DNA from: Methanobacterium sp. UBA44
Lineage (GTDB): Archaea > Methanobacteriota > Methanobacteria > Methanobacteriales > Methanobacteriaceae
Assembly: GCA_002494885.1 (NCBI GenBank)
Contig: DACV01000006.1
Span: forward strand, 1-64,000
DNA: 64,000 nucleotides
Reading direction: 5' to 3'
Below, piece by piece: positions 8,246-18,147 of this stretch. The position numbers and the translations under genes were made by a program. The notes beneath the pieces are model-generated. The model was not told the DNA's origin. It saw only the letters and a program-made list of their open reading frames with translations, and did no database searches. Each line of letters starts with the position of its first letter. Position 1 is the first letter of the stretch.

Positions 8246-10069
8246 TTAAAAGTTAACTCTCTTAGATAACTTTAAAGGTAAAGGCAATGGTCTGAAAGGC
8301 ATTCCCTTTACTTCATTACTTATTCTATTGATGATTTCCTCTTTATTCATTAATGCCTTTTCCTGGGTTTCACGAATATTTACAGTAAATTTATCGCTTT
8401 CAAGCTCTTTATCACCTATAACAATAGTATAGGGCACCCATTCTGTGGCTGAATTCCTGATTTTTTTGCCCACTGTTTCATGTCTTTCATCCACATCAAC
8501 CCTTATATTGCTGGCCCTTAATTCCTCAGCAAGAGATATTGCAAAATCCATATGTCTCTCTGCAATAGGAATTACTCTAACCTGAATTGGTGAAAGCCAT
8601 GTAGGGAACATCGGGGGCTTTTCGTTCATTTCTATGGCTGTTTTTTCAAGTAAACTACCTATAACACGTTCTATACTTCCTGTTGGACTGCAGTGAATAA
8701 TTATAGGATATTCTTCTTCTTCCTTTTCATTAATGTAAGTTATGTCAAATCTTTCAGCACTTTCAACATCTATCTGGATTGTGGGGTTTTCTATAGGCCT
8801 TCCAAGGTAATCAATAGCCGCAAAATCCATTTTAGCGATCCAGTAATGTTTACGTTTTGGTAGAATTTCAAGAAGTATTGGTTTTCCAATTTTTTCTGCT
8901 GCACTATGTACCCATTCTTTATTTTCTTCATAGAAGTCGGCTGTTGACCTGAAAATGGCTTCATAATTTATATTAAGATCCTTCCCTGTCTGCATACACA
9001 TATCAATCTGCTTATCAAATTCTTCCAGTGATTGAGGAATATCTGCACATACTGAGTGGAAATCAGGCATTGTAAATCCTCGAAGCCTTTTAAGTCCCAC
9101 TACTTCTCCTCTTTTTTCTAATCTGAAACTATAGGTTGAAAGCTCATAGACTCCCACTGGAAGATTTTTCCAGGTTAAAAAAGAATCTGAAAGCATTCTA
9201 AACGCTCCAAAACAGCAGGCAAATCTTAACATGAGCTCTTTTTTAGTACCCATTCTGTACTGTCTTTCCCCAAATTTATCTGCATGTGTCCTTATTGCTT
9301 CATCAGCAAGGTCATACATTATTGGAGTTTCAACAGGCATAGCACCGTACTCTGTTACAAGATTGTAAACATAATCTGAAAGAAGATCACGAACTAATCT
9401 TCCTTTAGGATACCATCGCAAATGACCAGCATCGGCTGAAGGTTCGTAATCTGCAAGGCTTTTTTCACGCATTAATTTAACATGGGGAGGTTCTTCTCCA
9501 GTGGATTCTAATTTACCGAGCTCATAATCAGTAAGCTTTTTGAGATCTTTACTTTCAAATTTAAAATTATTAGGGTCATGAAGTTCACCTTTACTTAAAA
9601 CATGCCATTTTGAAGGTTCTTCTTCAGCTTTTTCTTCCTCTCCAGGTTTAGCAGTGATTGTCCTTGAAAGTTCAGATAATGGATGCCCCTTACACGAGAT
9701 TTCAAAGGATTTGTACCATCCAAATGGAATTCTAAAGGCATTAAACCCATTATCCTTTAATTCAAATTCCATGTTCTCCAATATCTTTTTTGCTAATTGA
9801 GGAGAACCTAAAGAAGAGCTTAAATGAGCATAAGGATATATAATTATATTATCTGGTTTTACCTGACCTGATACGTTAATTATCTCTGAAACTGCATTTT
9901 CAACAATCTCACCTGTATTCTGTTCATCTTCCTTTTCAACTGCAGTAAAAACCACTAAAGCGTTCTCAAATTCTCCACTTTTTTTCATATCTTCAATATC
10001 TTCTGCAATTTTTGTTTTCTGTTTTGTCTTATACTTTAAATAATCAGAATGAATCAAGAGTATCCTCAT
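8246..10069 (-). CDS. thrS: Threonyl-tRNA synthetase (archaeal type)
   Basis: 607 residues. The N-terminal about 140 residues form the archaeal editing domain (starts MRILLIHSDYL), homologous to D-aminoacyl-tRNA deacylase, which removes mischarged Ser. The class II catalytic core follows (PVETPIMYDL, RFACCFGAFRM, FHSVCADI) with a C-terminal anticodon-binding domain from about residue 500 (PIQVRVIPI). Size and domain order are normal for archaea. It is monocistronic as seen here; the ATG overlaps no neighbour. Confidence 0.95.
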   Translation of the reverse strand: MRILLIHSDYLKYKTKQKTKIAEDIEDMKKSGEFENALVVFTAVEKEDEQNTGEIVENAVSEIINVSGQVKPDNIIIYPYAHLSSSLGSPQLAKKILENMEFELKDNGFNAFRIPFGWYKSFEISCKGHPLSELSRTITAKPGEEEKAEEEPSKWHVLSKGELHDPNNFKFESKDLKKLTDYELGKLESTGEEPPHVKLMREKSLADYEPSADAGHLRWYPKGRLVRDLLSDYVYNLVTEYGAMPVETPIMYDLADEAIRTHADKFGERQYRMGTKKELMLRFACCFGAFRMLSDSFLTWKNLPVGVYELSTYSFRLEKRGEVVGLKRLRGFTMPDFHSVCADIPQSLEEFDKQIDMCMQTGKDLNINYEAIFRSTADFYEENKEWVHSAAEKIGKPILLEILPKRKHYWIAKMDFAAIDYLGRPIENPTIQIDVESAERFDITYINEKEEEEYPIIIHCSPTGSIERVIGSLLEKTAIEMNEKPPMFPTWLSPIQVRVIPIAERHMDFAISLAEELRASNIRVDVDERHETVGKKIRNSATEWVPYTIVIGDKELESDKFTVNIRETQEKALMNKEEIINRISNEVKGMPFRPLPLPLKLSKRVNF

Positions 10070-10417
10070 TTTACCACCTGTAATTTATAGAATAGTTATA
10101 AGCGTAATTCTCAATTTTAGTAATCTATTTAAATAATTCTGGAATATTTTATCTCTTTAAATATATACTCATAAAAATTTTATTTTTGCACTATTTAAAT
10201 TTTATTTTAAAAATTCGCTCATGTCTGTTTGAGTGTGTCATTTCTTTAGTGCTTTAATTTAAAGGGAATAGTGTTTATATATGTGTAATTTAACATATTA
10301 AGTCATTTAAATTTATTATAAGCCTGATTTTTGCACAGGGCCATGAGCATGAGCGAAAAAAATAAATGATTTTAAATCTTACATCTGAATGCAGCCAGTA
10401 GGTCAAAAAAATGTTAA
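10070..10417. other. Intergenic region with a separated 10-bp inverted repeat
   Basis: 348 bp without a convincing reading frame. TTCGCTCATG at 10214-10223 is the exact complement of CATGAGCGAA at 10348-10357. The second arm is followed by AAAAAATAAA, and a TATA-like TTTATATATG (10274-10283) lies between them. This could be a structured RNA or a chance repeat. Confidence 0.4.
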
Positions 10418-11659
10418 TTAGACAAATAGAATTACCATTATTCCTATTGAAATGATTAATGCAAAAATTATGCCTACTAAATATCCAAATTTTCTTGTTC
10501 CAAAAAACATTGCAATAAAGAATTTAACCACAGTATTTGATATTGATGCAAGTGTTATTGCAGTAACTGCTACTTCAGGAGTTATGGTGTTCCTTGCAAG
10601 AATAGCCATACTTATGGTTATGGCATCAACATCTGCAACTCCAGATATGATGCTTGTAATATAGATTCCCCTGCTTCCAAAATAAATATCTGCTATTTTA
10701 GAAACAAATAGGATAATTAAAAAGAGTAAGCCGAATATCAATGCAGGTTTAAGCGAAAAAGGATTTTTAAGTTTAAGATCTTCACCTACTTCCCTTACCT
10801 TAGTTGTTTTCCATGCTAAAAATCCTAAAGCAATGCCCAGAATACCCATACTTAGCATTGGGGCAGCAAGAAGACCAATTAATGTAGGATTTATTACTGA
10901 TACTTCAAAAAGGACTCTTAAAAACATCATTGAGCTTGCAACAACTGTAGCAAAAACTGCTGCTCTAATAACAAAATCAGATTCTTTAACTCGAGCTGCC
11001 ATTGCTGTTGTTACAGCTGTACTGGATACAAGGCCACCAATAACTCCAGTAGCGCTTATTCCCTTTTCAGGACCTATAAATTTCATCAATATATATCCAG
11101 CAAAACTTATTCCTGAAATAAAGACTACCATAAGCCAGATTTGATAGGGATTAAAAACATCTAAAGGGCCCATTGTTTGATTGGGAAGTAAAGGAAGAAT
11201 GACAAAGGCAACTATGAGAAATTTTAGCGTGTTTATAATTTCTTTCTGGCTTATCCTTCGAGCAAAGGTATGTAGATAGGGCTTAACAGCAAGTAAAGTG
11301 GTTATTATTATGGCCAGGATTGGAACAATCTGTAATCCTTCATCGCTAAAACATAAAGCCCCTAAAATGAACGTTAGAAGAGCTACAACTTCTGTTGTTA
11401 TCCCAATATCACCATCTTCTTTCATGCTGGTAATGTAACTTAAACCAACCATTGCAGAAAGACCCAAAAATGCAATAATTATAAAATTAGGATAAAAAGT
11501 AGATAAAAATGCAGATGATGTTCCAAATACCGCAATCAACATGAAAGTACGTATTCCTGCAAATTCCTTTATTTTAGACTGTTTTCGCTCTCTTTCAGTG
11601 CCAATTAACGCCCCTATAGCAAAAGAAATTAAAAATTTTAAAATTAACTCTATATGCAT
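10418..11659 (-). CDS. MgtC-like / DUF4010 integral membrane protein
   Basis: 413 residues with about twelve membrane helices. The N-terminal third has the MgtC family signature (LISFAIGALIGTERERKQ, residues 9-26, then the FAGIRTF and SYITSMKEDGDIGITTEV segments). The C-terminal two thirds match DUF4010 (GGLVSSTAVTTAMAAR, SGVADVDAI). Proteins of this two-part form occur in archaea and bacteria, and their transport role is not settled. MgtC relatives affect Mg2+ or phosphate homeostasis. No operon partner. Confidence 0.85.
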   Translation of the reverse strand: MHIELILKFLISFAIGALIGTERERKQSKIKEFAGIRTFMLIAVFGTSSAFLSTFYPNFIIIAFLGLSAMVGLSYITSMKEDGDIGITTEVVALLTFILGALCFSDEGLQIVPILAIIITTLLAVKPYLHTFARRISQKEIINTLKFLIVAFVILPLLPNQTMGPLDVFNPYQIWLMVVFISGISFAGYILMKFIGPEKGISATGVIGGLVSSTAVTTAMAARVKESDFVIRAAVFATVVASSMMFLRVLFEVSVINPTLIGLLAAPMLSMGILGIALGFLAWKTTKVREVGEDLKLKNPFSLKPALIFGLLFLIILFVSKIADIYFGSRGIYITSIISGVADVDAITISMAILARNTITPEVAVTAITLASISNTVVKFFIAMFFGTRKFGYLVGIIFALIISIGIMVILFV

Positions 11660-11702
11660 AGTAATAATCTATTATTTAAATCATAAATAATTGAGGGAAA
11701 AG

Positions 11703-11849
11703 ATGCAGTTTAATATTTTAGAAATGCCTTCCTTAAATACAAAGAAAAGGCCGTATGATCTTATAAATCCAAAAATACCAATTAAATCCTCCAATTTACC
11801 TAAAAGTAACTCATTGCCCTATCAAAATTGGCACAATTATAAAGCATAA
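11703..11849 (+). CDS. Possible 48-residue small protein
   Basis: An ATG frame of 49 codons, starting MQFNILEMPSLNTKK and rich in Pro, Lys, Asn and Ser, preceded by GAGGGAAAAG at good Shine-Dalgarno spacing. It sits alone between the divergently oriented MgtC-like gene and ilvD. No family is recognised and there is no hydrophobic segment. It may be a true small gene or the leader region of ilvD. Confidence 0.35.
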   Translation: MQFNILEMPSLNTKKRPYDLINPKIPIKSSNLPKSNSLPYQNWHNYKA

Positions 11850-12044
11850 ATATAAATTATTTGACACTTAAATTTTATTTACAGCTTTTATCTGGAGAAT
11901 TATAACCTTTAAAACATGTTAAAATAATCAGATAATATCTATAGTTGTATTTCGTTTAAAAATAAAGATAATTTAAAGTTATAATTAACAAAATCCCCTT
12001 ATAAAACATGGGAAACTGATATAAAAATTTAAGATGGCGATCCA

Positions 12045-13700
12045 ATGAGAAGTGATTCTATAAAAAAAGGCCTGCAAAGAGCTCCCCACAGATCCCTGCT
12101 AAGAGCCTGTGGAGTAACAGATGAAGAAATGGATAAACCATTCATAGGTGTTGCAAACAGTTTTACTGATATTGTACCAGGCCATATTCATTTAAATGAA
12201 GTATCAAAAGCCGTTAAGTTAGGAGTAAGTCATGCTGGTGGTGTTCCTTTTGAATTTAACACAATGGCCATATGTGATGGTATAGCCATGAATCATGAAG
12301 GAATGCGATATTCGCTGGCATCACGGGAAATAATTGCAGATACAGTGGAAAGCATGGCCCAGGCACATCAGCTTGATGGGCTTGTTTGTATCCCTACATG
12401 CGATAAGGTTGTGCCAGGGATGCTCATGGCCGCTGCAAGGCTTGATATACCATCCATCTTCGTTACAGGAGGCCCAATGAAGCCAGGTAAATTTAAAGGG
12501 AAATCTGTGGATTTAATTGATGTTTATGAAGGCGTTGGTGCTGTATCATCTGGAAAAATGACTCTGGAAGAAATTGATGAGCTTGAAAGGTGTGCCTGCC
12601 CAGGGGCAGGTTCCTGTGCAGGATTATTCACTGCAAACACAATGGCATGTGTAACAGAAGTTTTAGGAATGAGTCTACCATATTGTGCCACAGCACATGC
12701 AGTTGATGCTAAAAAAATGAGAATTGCAAGGGAATCTGGCGCGAAAATAATTGAACTAATAAATAAAAACATTACCCCATCTAAAATAATGACCCAGAAT
12801 GCCTTTGAAAATGCAATTGCTGCTGATTTAGCACTTGGAGGATCTACAAATACAACACTCCATATTCCGGCAATAGCAAGTGAACTTGAAGAAAAAGGAG
12901 TTAATATAGGCCTGGATACATTTAATAAATTAAGTAAAGAAATCCCCCATATCACCAAACTGAGTCCTGCCGGAGAATATACAATGCTGGATTTAGACCG
13001 TGCCGGAGGATTACCTGGAGTCTTAAAGGTAATTGAAGATAAAATTAATACAGAAACAATGACATGTACCGGGAAAACTCTTAAAGAAAATATTAAAGAC
13101 GCTAAAGTACTTAATAATGATGTTATCAGGCCTCTTGATAATCCTATACACAAAGAAGGAGGGCTTGCAATATTAAAAGGTAATCTAGCACCAAGAGGTT
13201 CTGTAGTCAAAGTTGGAGCTGTAGATGAAGATATGATGACACATTCTGGCCCTGCAAGAGTTTTTGATAGTGAAGATGAATGTGTTTCTGCAGTCTTTAA
13301 CAACGAAATTCAGGAAGGAGATGTTGTGGTCATAAGATATGAAGGTCCAAAAGGAGGTCCTGGAATGCGCGAAATGTTGAATCCTACTTCTGCAATATCT
13401 GGAATGGGAATTAAGTCCGTAGCACTTATTACAGATGGCAGATTTTCAGGCGGAACAAGAGGGCCATGTATTGGACACGTATCTCCTGAAGCAATGGCAG
13501 GCGGACCTTTAGCAGCCATAGGAAACGGCGACATCATTAAAATAGACATGGTTAACAGGAAATTAGAAGTTGAATTAGAGGACGAAGAGATTAATAAAAG
13601 ACTCCAAAATATTTCTATGCCGGTTAAGGAAGTAAAGGGCTGGCTTTCACGTTATAGAAAACTTGCAAGTTCTGCAGATAAAGGAGCTATTTTAAGATGA
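12045..13700 (+). CDS. ilvD: Dihydroxy-acid dehydratase
   Basis: Dehydrates 2,3-dihydroxy-isovalerate and -methylvalerate to 2-oxo acids, the third common step of branched-chain amino-acid synthesis. 551 residues with the iron-sulfur cysteine motifs CDKVVPGM (about residue 120) and CACPGAGSCAGLF (about 185-197), and the C-terminal ITDGRFSGGTRG segment. Length is typical. It stands alone, about 14.5 kb before ilvB, so the pathway is dispersed. Nothing unusual in the active site. Confidence 0.97.
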   Translation: MRSDSIKKGLQRAPHRSLLRACGVTDEEMDKPFIGVANSFTDIVPGHIHLNEVSKAVKLGVSHAGGVPFEFNTMAICDGIAMNHEGMRYSLASREIIADTVESMAQAHQLDGLVCIPTCDKVVPGMLMAAARLDIPSIFVTGGPMKPGKFKGKSVDLIDVYEGVGAVSSGKMTLEEIDELERCACPGAGSCAGLFTANTMACVTEVLGMSLPYCATAHAVDAKKMRIARESGAKIIELINKNITPSKIMTQNAFENAIAADLALGGSTNTTLHIPAIASELEEKGVNIGLDTFNKLSKEIPHITKLSPAGEYTMLDLDRAGGLPGVLKVIEDKINTETMTCTGKTLKENIKDAKVLNNDVIRPLDNPIHKEGGLAILKGNLAPRGSVVKVGAVDEDMMTHSGPARVFDSEDECVSAVFNNEIQEGDVVVIRYEGPKGGPGMREMLNPTSAISGMGIKSVALITDGRFSGGTRGPCIGHVSPEAMAGGPLAAIGNGDIIKIDMVNRKLEVELEDEEINKRLQNISMPVKEVKGWLSRYRKLASSADKGAILR

Positions 13701-13767
13701 ATTTAAGCAAAAATATAAACCTTTTAAATTTTAAATAAAATATTAAAAGCACCACACGGGTGAGAAT

Positions 13768-14178
13768 TTGGATCTAAAGGAAATTGCAACGTATATCGTC
13801 ATCATACTAATTGGAATTATTTTAGCTCAACATATGAACGTGGTTGTTTCTGGAAGCATGGAACCAGTCATGTACAGAGGAGATATTGTCATTATTGACA
13901 AAAATCCCCGTAATGTTGAGGTTGGAGACATAGTAGTTTATAATGCTGTCTGGTATAATCAGCCAGTGATTCACAGAGTGATTAATATCCAAAATACCAG
14001 TGCTGGTCCAGTGTATACCATAAAGGGAGATAATAATCCCTCGGCCGATCCCTATCTGGTTAAAAAAGATCAGATCATTTCAAAAGTCGTTAATTATCCA
14101 TGGAGTGATGATCCGGGAAAAGATCCGGTGATTATACCTAAAATTGGGTACGTAACTATATGGATAAGAGGGTTATAA
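13768..14178 (+). CDS. Signal peptidase I, archaeal type (copy 1)
   Basis: 136 residues: one N-terminal membrane helix (about 6-24), then the catalytic Ser in SGSMEPVMYRGD (Ser30), the His of PVIHRV (His69, where bacterial enzymes have Lys) and the acidic motif KGDNN (Asp88). This Ser/His/Asp arrangement is that of archaeal and ER Sec11-like peptidases, which remove signal peptides outside the membrane. It starts at TTG behind GGTGAGAA. A paralogue begins 10 bp downstream, so the two are co-transcribed. Confidence 0.9.
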   Translation: MDLKEIATYIVIILIGIILAQHMNVVVSGSMEPVMYRGDIVIIDKNPRNVEVGDIVVYNAVWYNQPVIHRVINIQNTSAGPVYTIKGDNNPSADPYLVKKDQIISKVVNYPWSDDPGKDPVIIPKIGYVTIWIRGL

Positions 14179-14188
14179 TGGGGAATGG

Positions 14189-14641
14189 TTGTTGAAATTA
14201 TCAAAAAAACTGATTTCAGTTATATTTATTGGAATCATCAGCCTTATTTTTATAAGTGGATTAATAGGGATTTATTCGCAGAATATCGATATAACCTCCC
14301 AAAACACAGAAACGAATGTAGTTGCCACTGGAAGCATGGAACCAACCCTATATCGTGGAGATATAGTAATAGTTGAAAAAAATCCAGATAAAGTGAATGT
14401 TGGAGACATAGTAGTTTATAATGCTGTCTGGTTTGACCAGCCTGTACTTCATAGAGTCATTGCAATTAAAAAAAGCTCTGATGGAGATGTAATGTATGAA
14501 ACTAAGGGAGATAATAATCCTGTTTCAGATCCTTATCTGGTTAAAAGAAATCAAATTATCTCAAAAGTTAAAATGGGGAAAAATGGCCTTGCAATTATAC
14601 CTAAGATTGGATATATAACCCTCCGGATTAGAGGATTATGA
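14189..14641 (+). CDS. Signal peptidase I, archaeal type (copy 2)
   Basis: 150 residues, a tandem paralogue of the preceding gene. A longer N-terminal membrane anchor (about 8-29) is followed by TGSMEPTLYRGD (Ser49), PVLHRV and KGDNN. The GDIVVYNAVW segment is identical to copy 1, even at the DNA level over most of that stretch, which points to duplication or gene conversion. Both copies keep the whole catalytic set. The start is one of two consecutive TTG codons (14189 or 14192) after a GGGGAATGG stretch. Confidence 0.88.
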   Translation: MLKLSKKLISVIFIGIISLIFISGLIGIYSQNIDITSQNTETNVVATGSMEPTLYRGDIVIVEKNPDKVNVGDIVVYNAVWFDQPVLHRVIAIKKSSDGDVMYETKGDNNPVSDPYLVKRNQIISKVKMGKNGLAIIPKIGYITLRIRGL

Positions 14642-14792
14642 AAATTTATTTCAATTTTATTTATAAAAAATATTTAAGATTTAAAATCAGATAAACATTT
14701 GATTTTAATAATTTTAATAGCTTAATAGAAAATTAAATTTAAACTTCTTAGCTCATTATACATTAAATTATTAATACTTATATGGTGAACGT

Positions 14793-16748
14793 ATGTACAG
14801 ATTACTTGAAAAAGAAGCAGTTGAATCCCTGGAAAATGCAATCAAAGCCCTTGATTACGGGGTTCCTGAAGAAATTAAGGTGGAAGAACCTCCAAATGTA
14901 GATTTAGGAGATCTTGCATCGACTGTATCATTCCAGCTTGCAAAACAGTTGAAAAAACCTCCAATAGAAATAACAAAAGATATTTTAGATGTTATTGAGA
15001 CCCCTGAAGTATTTAAAACCATTGAAATGAAAGGTCCCTACATCAATTTCTTTATAAATTATGATAATTTTTCAAAAATTGTTTTAGAAAATATAAATGA
15101 AGATTACGGCCAATTAGGGCTAAAAAATGAGAAAATAATCCTTGAACACACATCAGCAAATCCTAATGGTCCTTTACATATTGGTCACATTAGAAATGCA
15201 ATAATAGGAGATTCACTTGCAAGAATATTACGATCTGCAGGATATTATGTAGAAACACAGTATTATGTGAATGATATGGGCCGGCAAATTGCCATAATTG
15301 TCTGGGGATTTTCAGCTCTGGAAGCTGATTTAATAACTTACGGCCTAATGATCAAAAAGTATAACACTATTTTTAATTCTGAAGAATTTTCAGATACATT
15401 TACTATAATTGAAAATTATTTAGAAAATAATAACTCATATTCCTATATTCCACGTGAAAATGCATATAGCACTTTAACTGAGTTTTTGAATTCTTATACT
15501 GAAATTAAGGCACTTTTTAAAGATAAAAACGCCTCTTCAAAATATTTAAAAGATAATCAAGGATATATTTTGGATTGTTTAAGCCTCTTAGAGAAATATG
15601 ATGATGATTCCATCAATAAAAAAGATGACATTATAGGGAAGATTTATTTCTATGCCAATGAAAAATTAAGGGCTGATGAAAACCTTAAAAATGAAATCAA
15701 CAGTCTTTTAAAAATATACGAAAGCGGCGAAGAGGAAAAACTTGCAGGGCTCTTTAAAAACGTTGTAGAAAAGTGTGTATCTGGGATCGAATCAACATTA
15801 AATAATTTAAATATTTATCATGACTCCTTTGTCTGGGAAAGCAAATTTATAAGAAATCAAGCAGTTAATGAAGTTCTGGATAAGTTAAGTAACTATACTA
15901 AAACAAATGAAGTTTTATATCTCCCCCTTGAAAAGTATGGTATGGAAAAAGAGCTTATACTTCGAAGATCAGATGGAACTTCTCTTTATTCAACAAGAGA
16001 CCTCGCATATCATCTTGAAAAATCATATAATTCTGATGAAATTATAGATATTTTAGGATCTGATCATAAACTTGCCATTGACCAGATAAGTGTAGCATTA
16101 GAATTATTAGGCGGGAAAAAACCAGAAGTAATATTTTATGAATTTATAACCCTTCCCGAAGGTTCTATGTCAACAAGAAGAGGGGTTTTCATATCTGTAG
16201 ATGATCTAATTGATGAAGCAGTAGTTCGTGCATTAGATGAGATTAAAAAAAGAAGAACTGATTTAAAGGATGATGAAGCTCAAAAAATTTCAGAAGAAAT
16301 AGGCATAGGGGCCATAAGGTATTTCATTGCTAAATTATCTCCAGAAAAACATATCGTATTTAAATGGGATGAAGTATTAAGTTTTGAAAGGGGATGTGCT
16401 TCTATTCAGTATGCACATGCACGTGCATGTAAATTGCTGGAAAAAGCAAACTTTAATGGAGAAAAAAGTGTTGAAAATTATTATCTGGAACATCCTTCCG
16501 AAATAGAGCTTGTGAAGATGCTTTCAAAGTTTACTTCATTAATTGAAGAATCTGTAAGAATAAAAAGAGTACATAACATAGCCCAATATGCCCAGGATCT
16601 TGCAGGTGCATTTAATAGATTTTACAAGTCAGTGCCAGTAATAGGAGCAGAAGAAGAAGCGTTAAGATTACTTTTAGTTGATAAATCAAGAATTACCATT
16701 GGAAATTGTCTTGAACTGCTTGGAATTAAAGCTCCCCATTCCATGTAA
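14793..16748 (+). CDS. argS: Arginyl-tRNA synthetase with a ~100-residue insertion
   Basis: Class I synthetase with the HIGH-type motif NPNGPLHIGHIRN (about residue 122), the MSTRRG motif (about 450) and the C-terminal anticodon-binding helical domain. 651 residues, longer than the usual 550-570. The extra length lies at about residues 171-272, between VWGF and KKDDIIGKIYFYANE, where orthologues have only a short link. The insert is Asn/Tyr/Ser-rich and unlike any domain I know. The frame and both motifs are intact, so the enzyme should be functional. Confidence 0.95.
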   Translation: MYRLLEKEAVESLENAIKALDYGVPEEIKVEEPPNVDLGDLASTVSFQLAKQLKKPPIEITKDILDVIETPEVFKTIEMKGPYINFFINYDNFSKIVLENINEDYGQLGLKNEKIILEHTSANPNGPLHIGHIRNAIIGDSLARILRSAGYYVETQYYVNDMGRQIAIIVWGFSALEADLITYGLMIKKYNTIFNSEEFSDTFTIIENYLENNNSYSYIPRENAYSTLTEFLNSYTEIKALFKDKNASSKYLKDNQGYILDCLSLLEKYDDDSINKKDDIIGKIYFYANEKLRADENLKNEINSLLKIYESGEEEKLAGLFKNVVEKCVSGIESTLNNLNIYHDSFVWESKFIRNQAVNEVLDKLSNYTKTNEVLYLPLEKYGMEKELILRRSDGTSLYSTRDLAYHLEKSYNSDEIIDILGSDHKLAIDQISVALELLGGKKPEVIFYEFITLPEGSMSTRRGVFISVDDLIDEAVVRALDEIKKRRTDLKDDEAQKISEEIGIGAIRYFIAKLSPEKHIVFKWDEVLSFERGCASIQYAHARACKLLEKANFNGEKSVENYYLEHPSEIELVKMLSKFTSLIEESVRIKRVHNIAQYAQDLAGAFNRFYKSVPVIGAEEEALRLLLVDKSRITIGNCLELLGIKAPHSM

Positions 16749-16772
16749 GAAAATAAAAAATTAGATTTTAGA

Positions 16773-17321
16773 TCATGATTCCAGTATCATGACTGAATGA
16801 TCTATAAATCTCTCTATTGCTTCTTCACGATTTAAAGACTGACGTCCTCGATATTCATCGAAAATCAGGAAATATGTAAATGCTAAAAATGTAAATGCCA
16901 GTACCTGATAATCCACCTTAACATTGGAGGAATGTTTATGGATGTATTCACCCAGATGTTTTATAAATGCTTCTATTATGGTTTCAGTTATTCTACATCT
17001 TTCATTTAAAAAAACGTTTACATAATCATAATTATTTTCTATTACATCCACGAGTTCATTTATCAATGATTCTAAAAAGTCTCTAATATTTTCAAAGTCA
17101 TCATTTAGGAAAATTGAATCAAAATCATTTAAAATCTTTTCCTGATTCTGGACTAAAACCGCGTTAAATAGGTTTTCTTTGGTTTTAAACTTTCTAAACA
17201 AGGTCATCTCACTTAAACCAGCTTCTTCAGCAATAAACCTTGTTCTGGCCCCTGCATATCCATTCTCCGCGAATAATTTTAAAGCAGCATCCAGTAATTT
17301 CTGTTCAGTCAAACTTGTCAT
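16773..17321 (-). CDS. TetR-family transcriptional regulator (copy 1)
   Basis: About 182 residues. The N-terminal TetR helix-turn-helix is clear (DAALKLFAENGY, TRFIAEEAGLSEMTLFRKFKTKENLF), and a helical ligand domain ends in an aromatic segment (FLAFTYFLIFDEYRG). The start at 17321 is chosen because its reading aligns with the starts of the two paralogues that follow; the frame is open to 17345. It is one of three related genes in a row on the same strand, the middle one broken. Confidence 0.88.
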   Translation of the reverse strand: MTSLTEQKLLDAALKLFAENGYAGARTRFIAEEAGLSEMTLFRKFKTKENLFNAVLVQNQEKILNDFDSIFLNDDFENIRDFLESLINELVDVIENNYDYVNVFLNERCRITETIIEAFIKHLGEYIHKHSSNVKVDYQVLAFTFLAFTYFLIFDEYRGRQSLNREEAIERFIDHSVMILES

Positions 17322-17492
17322 ATTCAAGTATATCTTTTGGAGCATTATTTAAGAGTATTGTTTATTAATTCAAATAACGGTTAACGGTATTACATAAAAA
17401 AAAGAATTTTAATTGAAATTTTATTACTAACTATAATCAGATCTTAGTTATTATCGGCAGATAATAATAGTTAATAAAAATTAAAATCAAAA

Positions 17493-18051
17493 TTATAGTA
17501 ATAATGGTATGTTAAAATAGTTTATAAATTCATCAACAGCTTTTTCATGATTAATAAATGATTTACCGCCTTTTTTATCTAATACAAGGAAATACATAAA
17601 TGAAAAAATCGTAAGGGCAAATATCTGGAAGTCTATCTTACTATTTTCATTTATTTTTTGTTTTTCCAGGTACTGGCCTAAGTATGCTGTTATTTGCTCA
17701 ATATGAATATCTTTCATTTCACGTATTCTGGTCCTTTCATTGATCATGTATAGTTACAAATTGAAAATTATCTTCCATTACATTCAACAGGTTCAAATAG
17801 AATTTTTAGACCCTCTTCAGGATCATTGATCTCCTGATTCTCAACAATTGCGTTAAAATCATCCCATACAATCTCCTGATTTTTAATTAATACCTTTTTA
17901 AAGAGATTTTTTTTGGTTTTAAACTTCTGAATAAGGTCATCTCACTAAAATCAGCTTCATCAGCTATAAATCTGGTTCCAGCATCTACGTATCCTTTTTC
18001 TGCAAATAGTTTTAAAGCAGCGCCCATGATCTTATCATCTGTTTTATTCAT
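17493..18051 (-). pseudogene. Broken TetR-family regulator (copy 2)
   Basis: The frame opens with ATG at 18051 (MNKTDDKIMGAALKLFAEKGY) and aligns with the TetR genes on both sides. One C is missing in AAACTTCTGAATAAGG near 17925, where the intact copy at about 18568 has AAACTTCCTGAATAAGG. A second disruption lies near 17745, and a C-terminal portion stays open to 17493 (KIDFQIFALTIFSFMYFLVLDK). No functional regulator is expected. Decay is recent, since long stretches still align. Confidence 0.85.
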
Positions 18052-18147
18052 ATTATCAAATTAAAATCTGTATCAAGCCTATATAAATTAATTTAAATAA
18101 TAGAATCTTATAAAAAAAATTATTAAAGAAATAATAGTTAATTTTAG

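Noticed and set aside
12524..13303. Long minus-strand open frame of 259 codons
   Set aside because: It is the complement of ilvD, low in complexity (Ser/Leu/Ala-rich) and without a ribosome-binding site.
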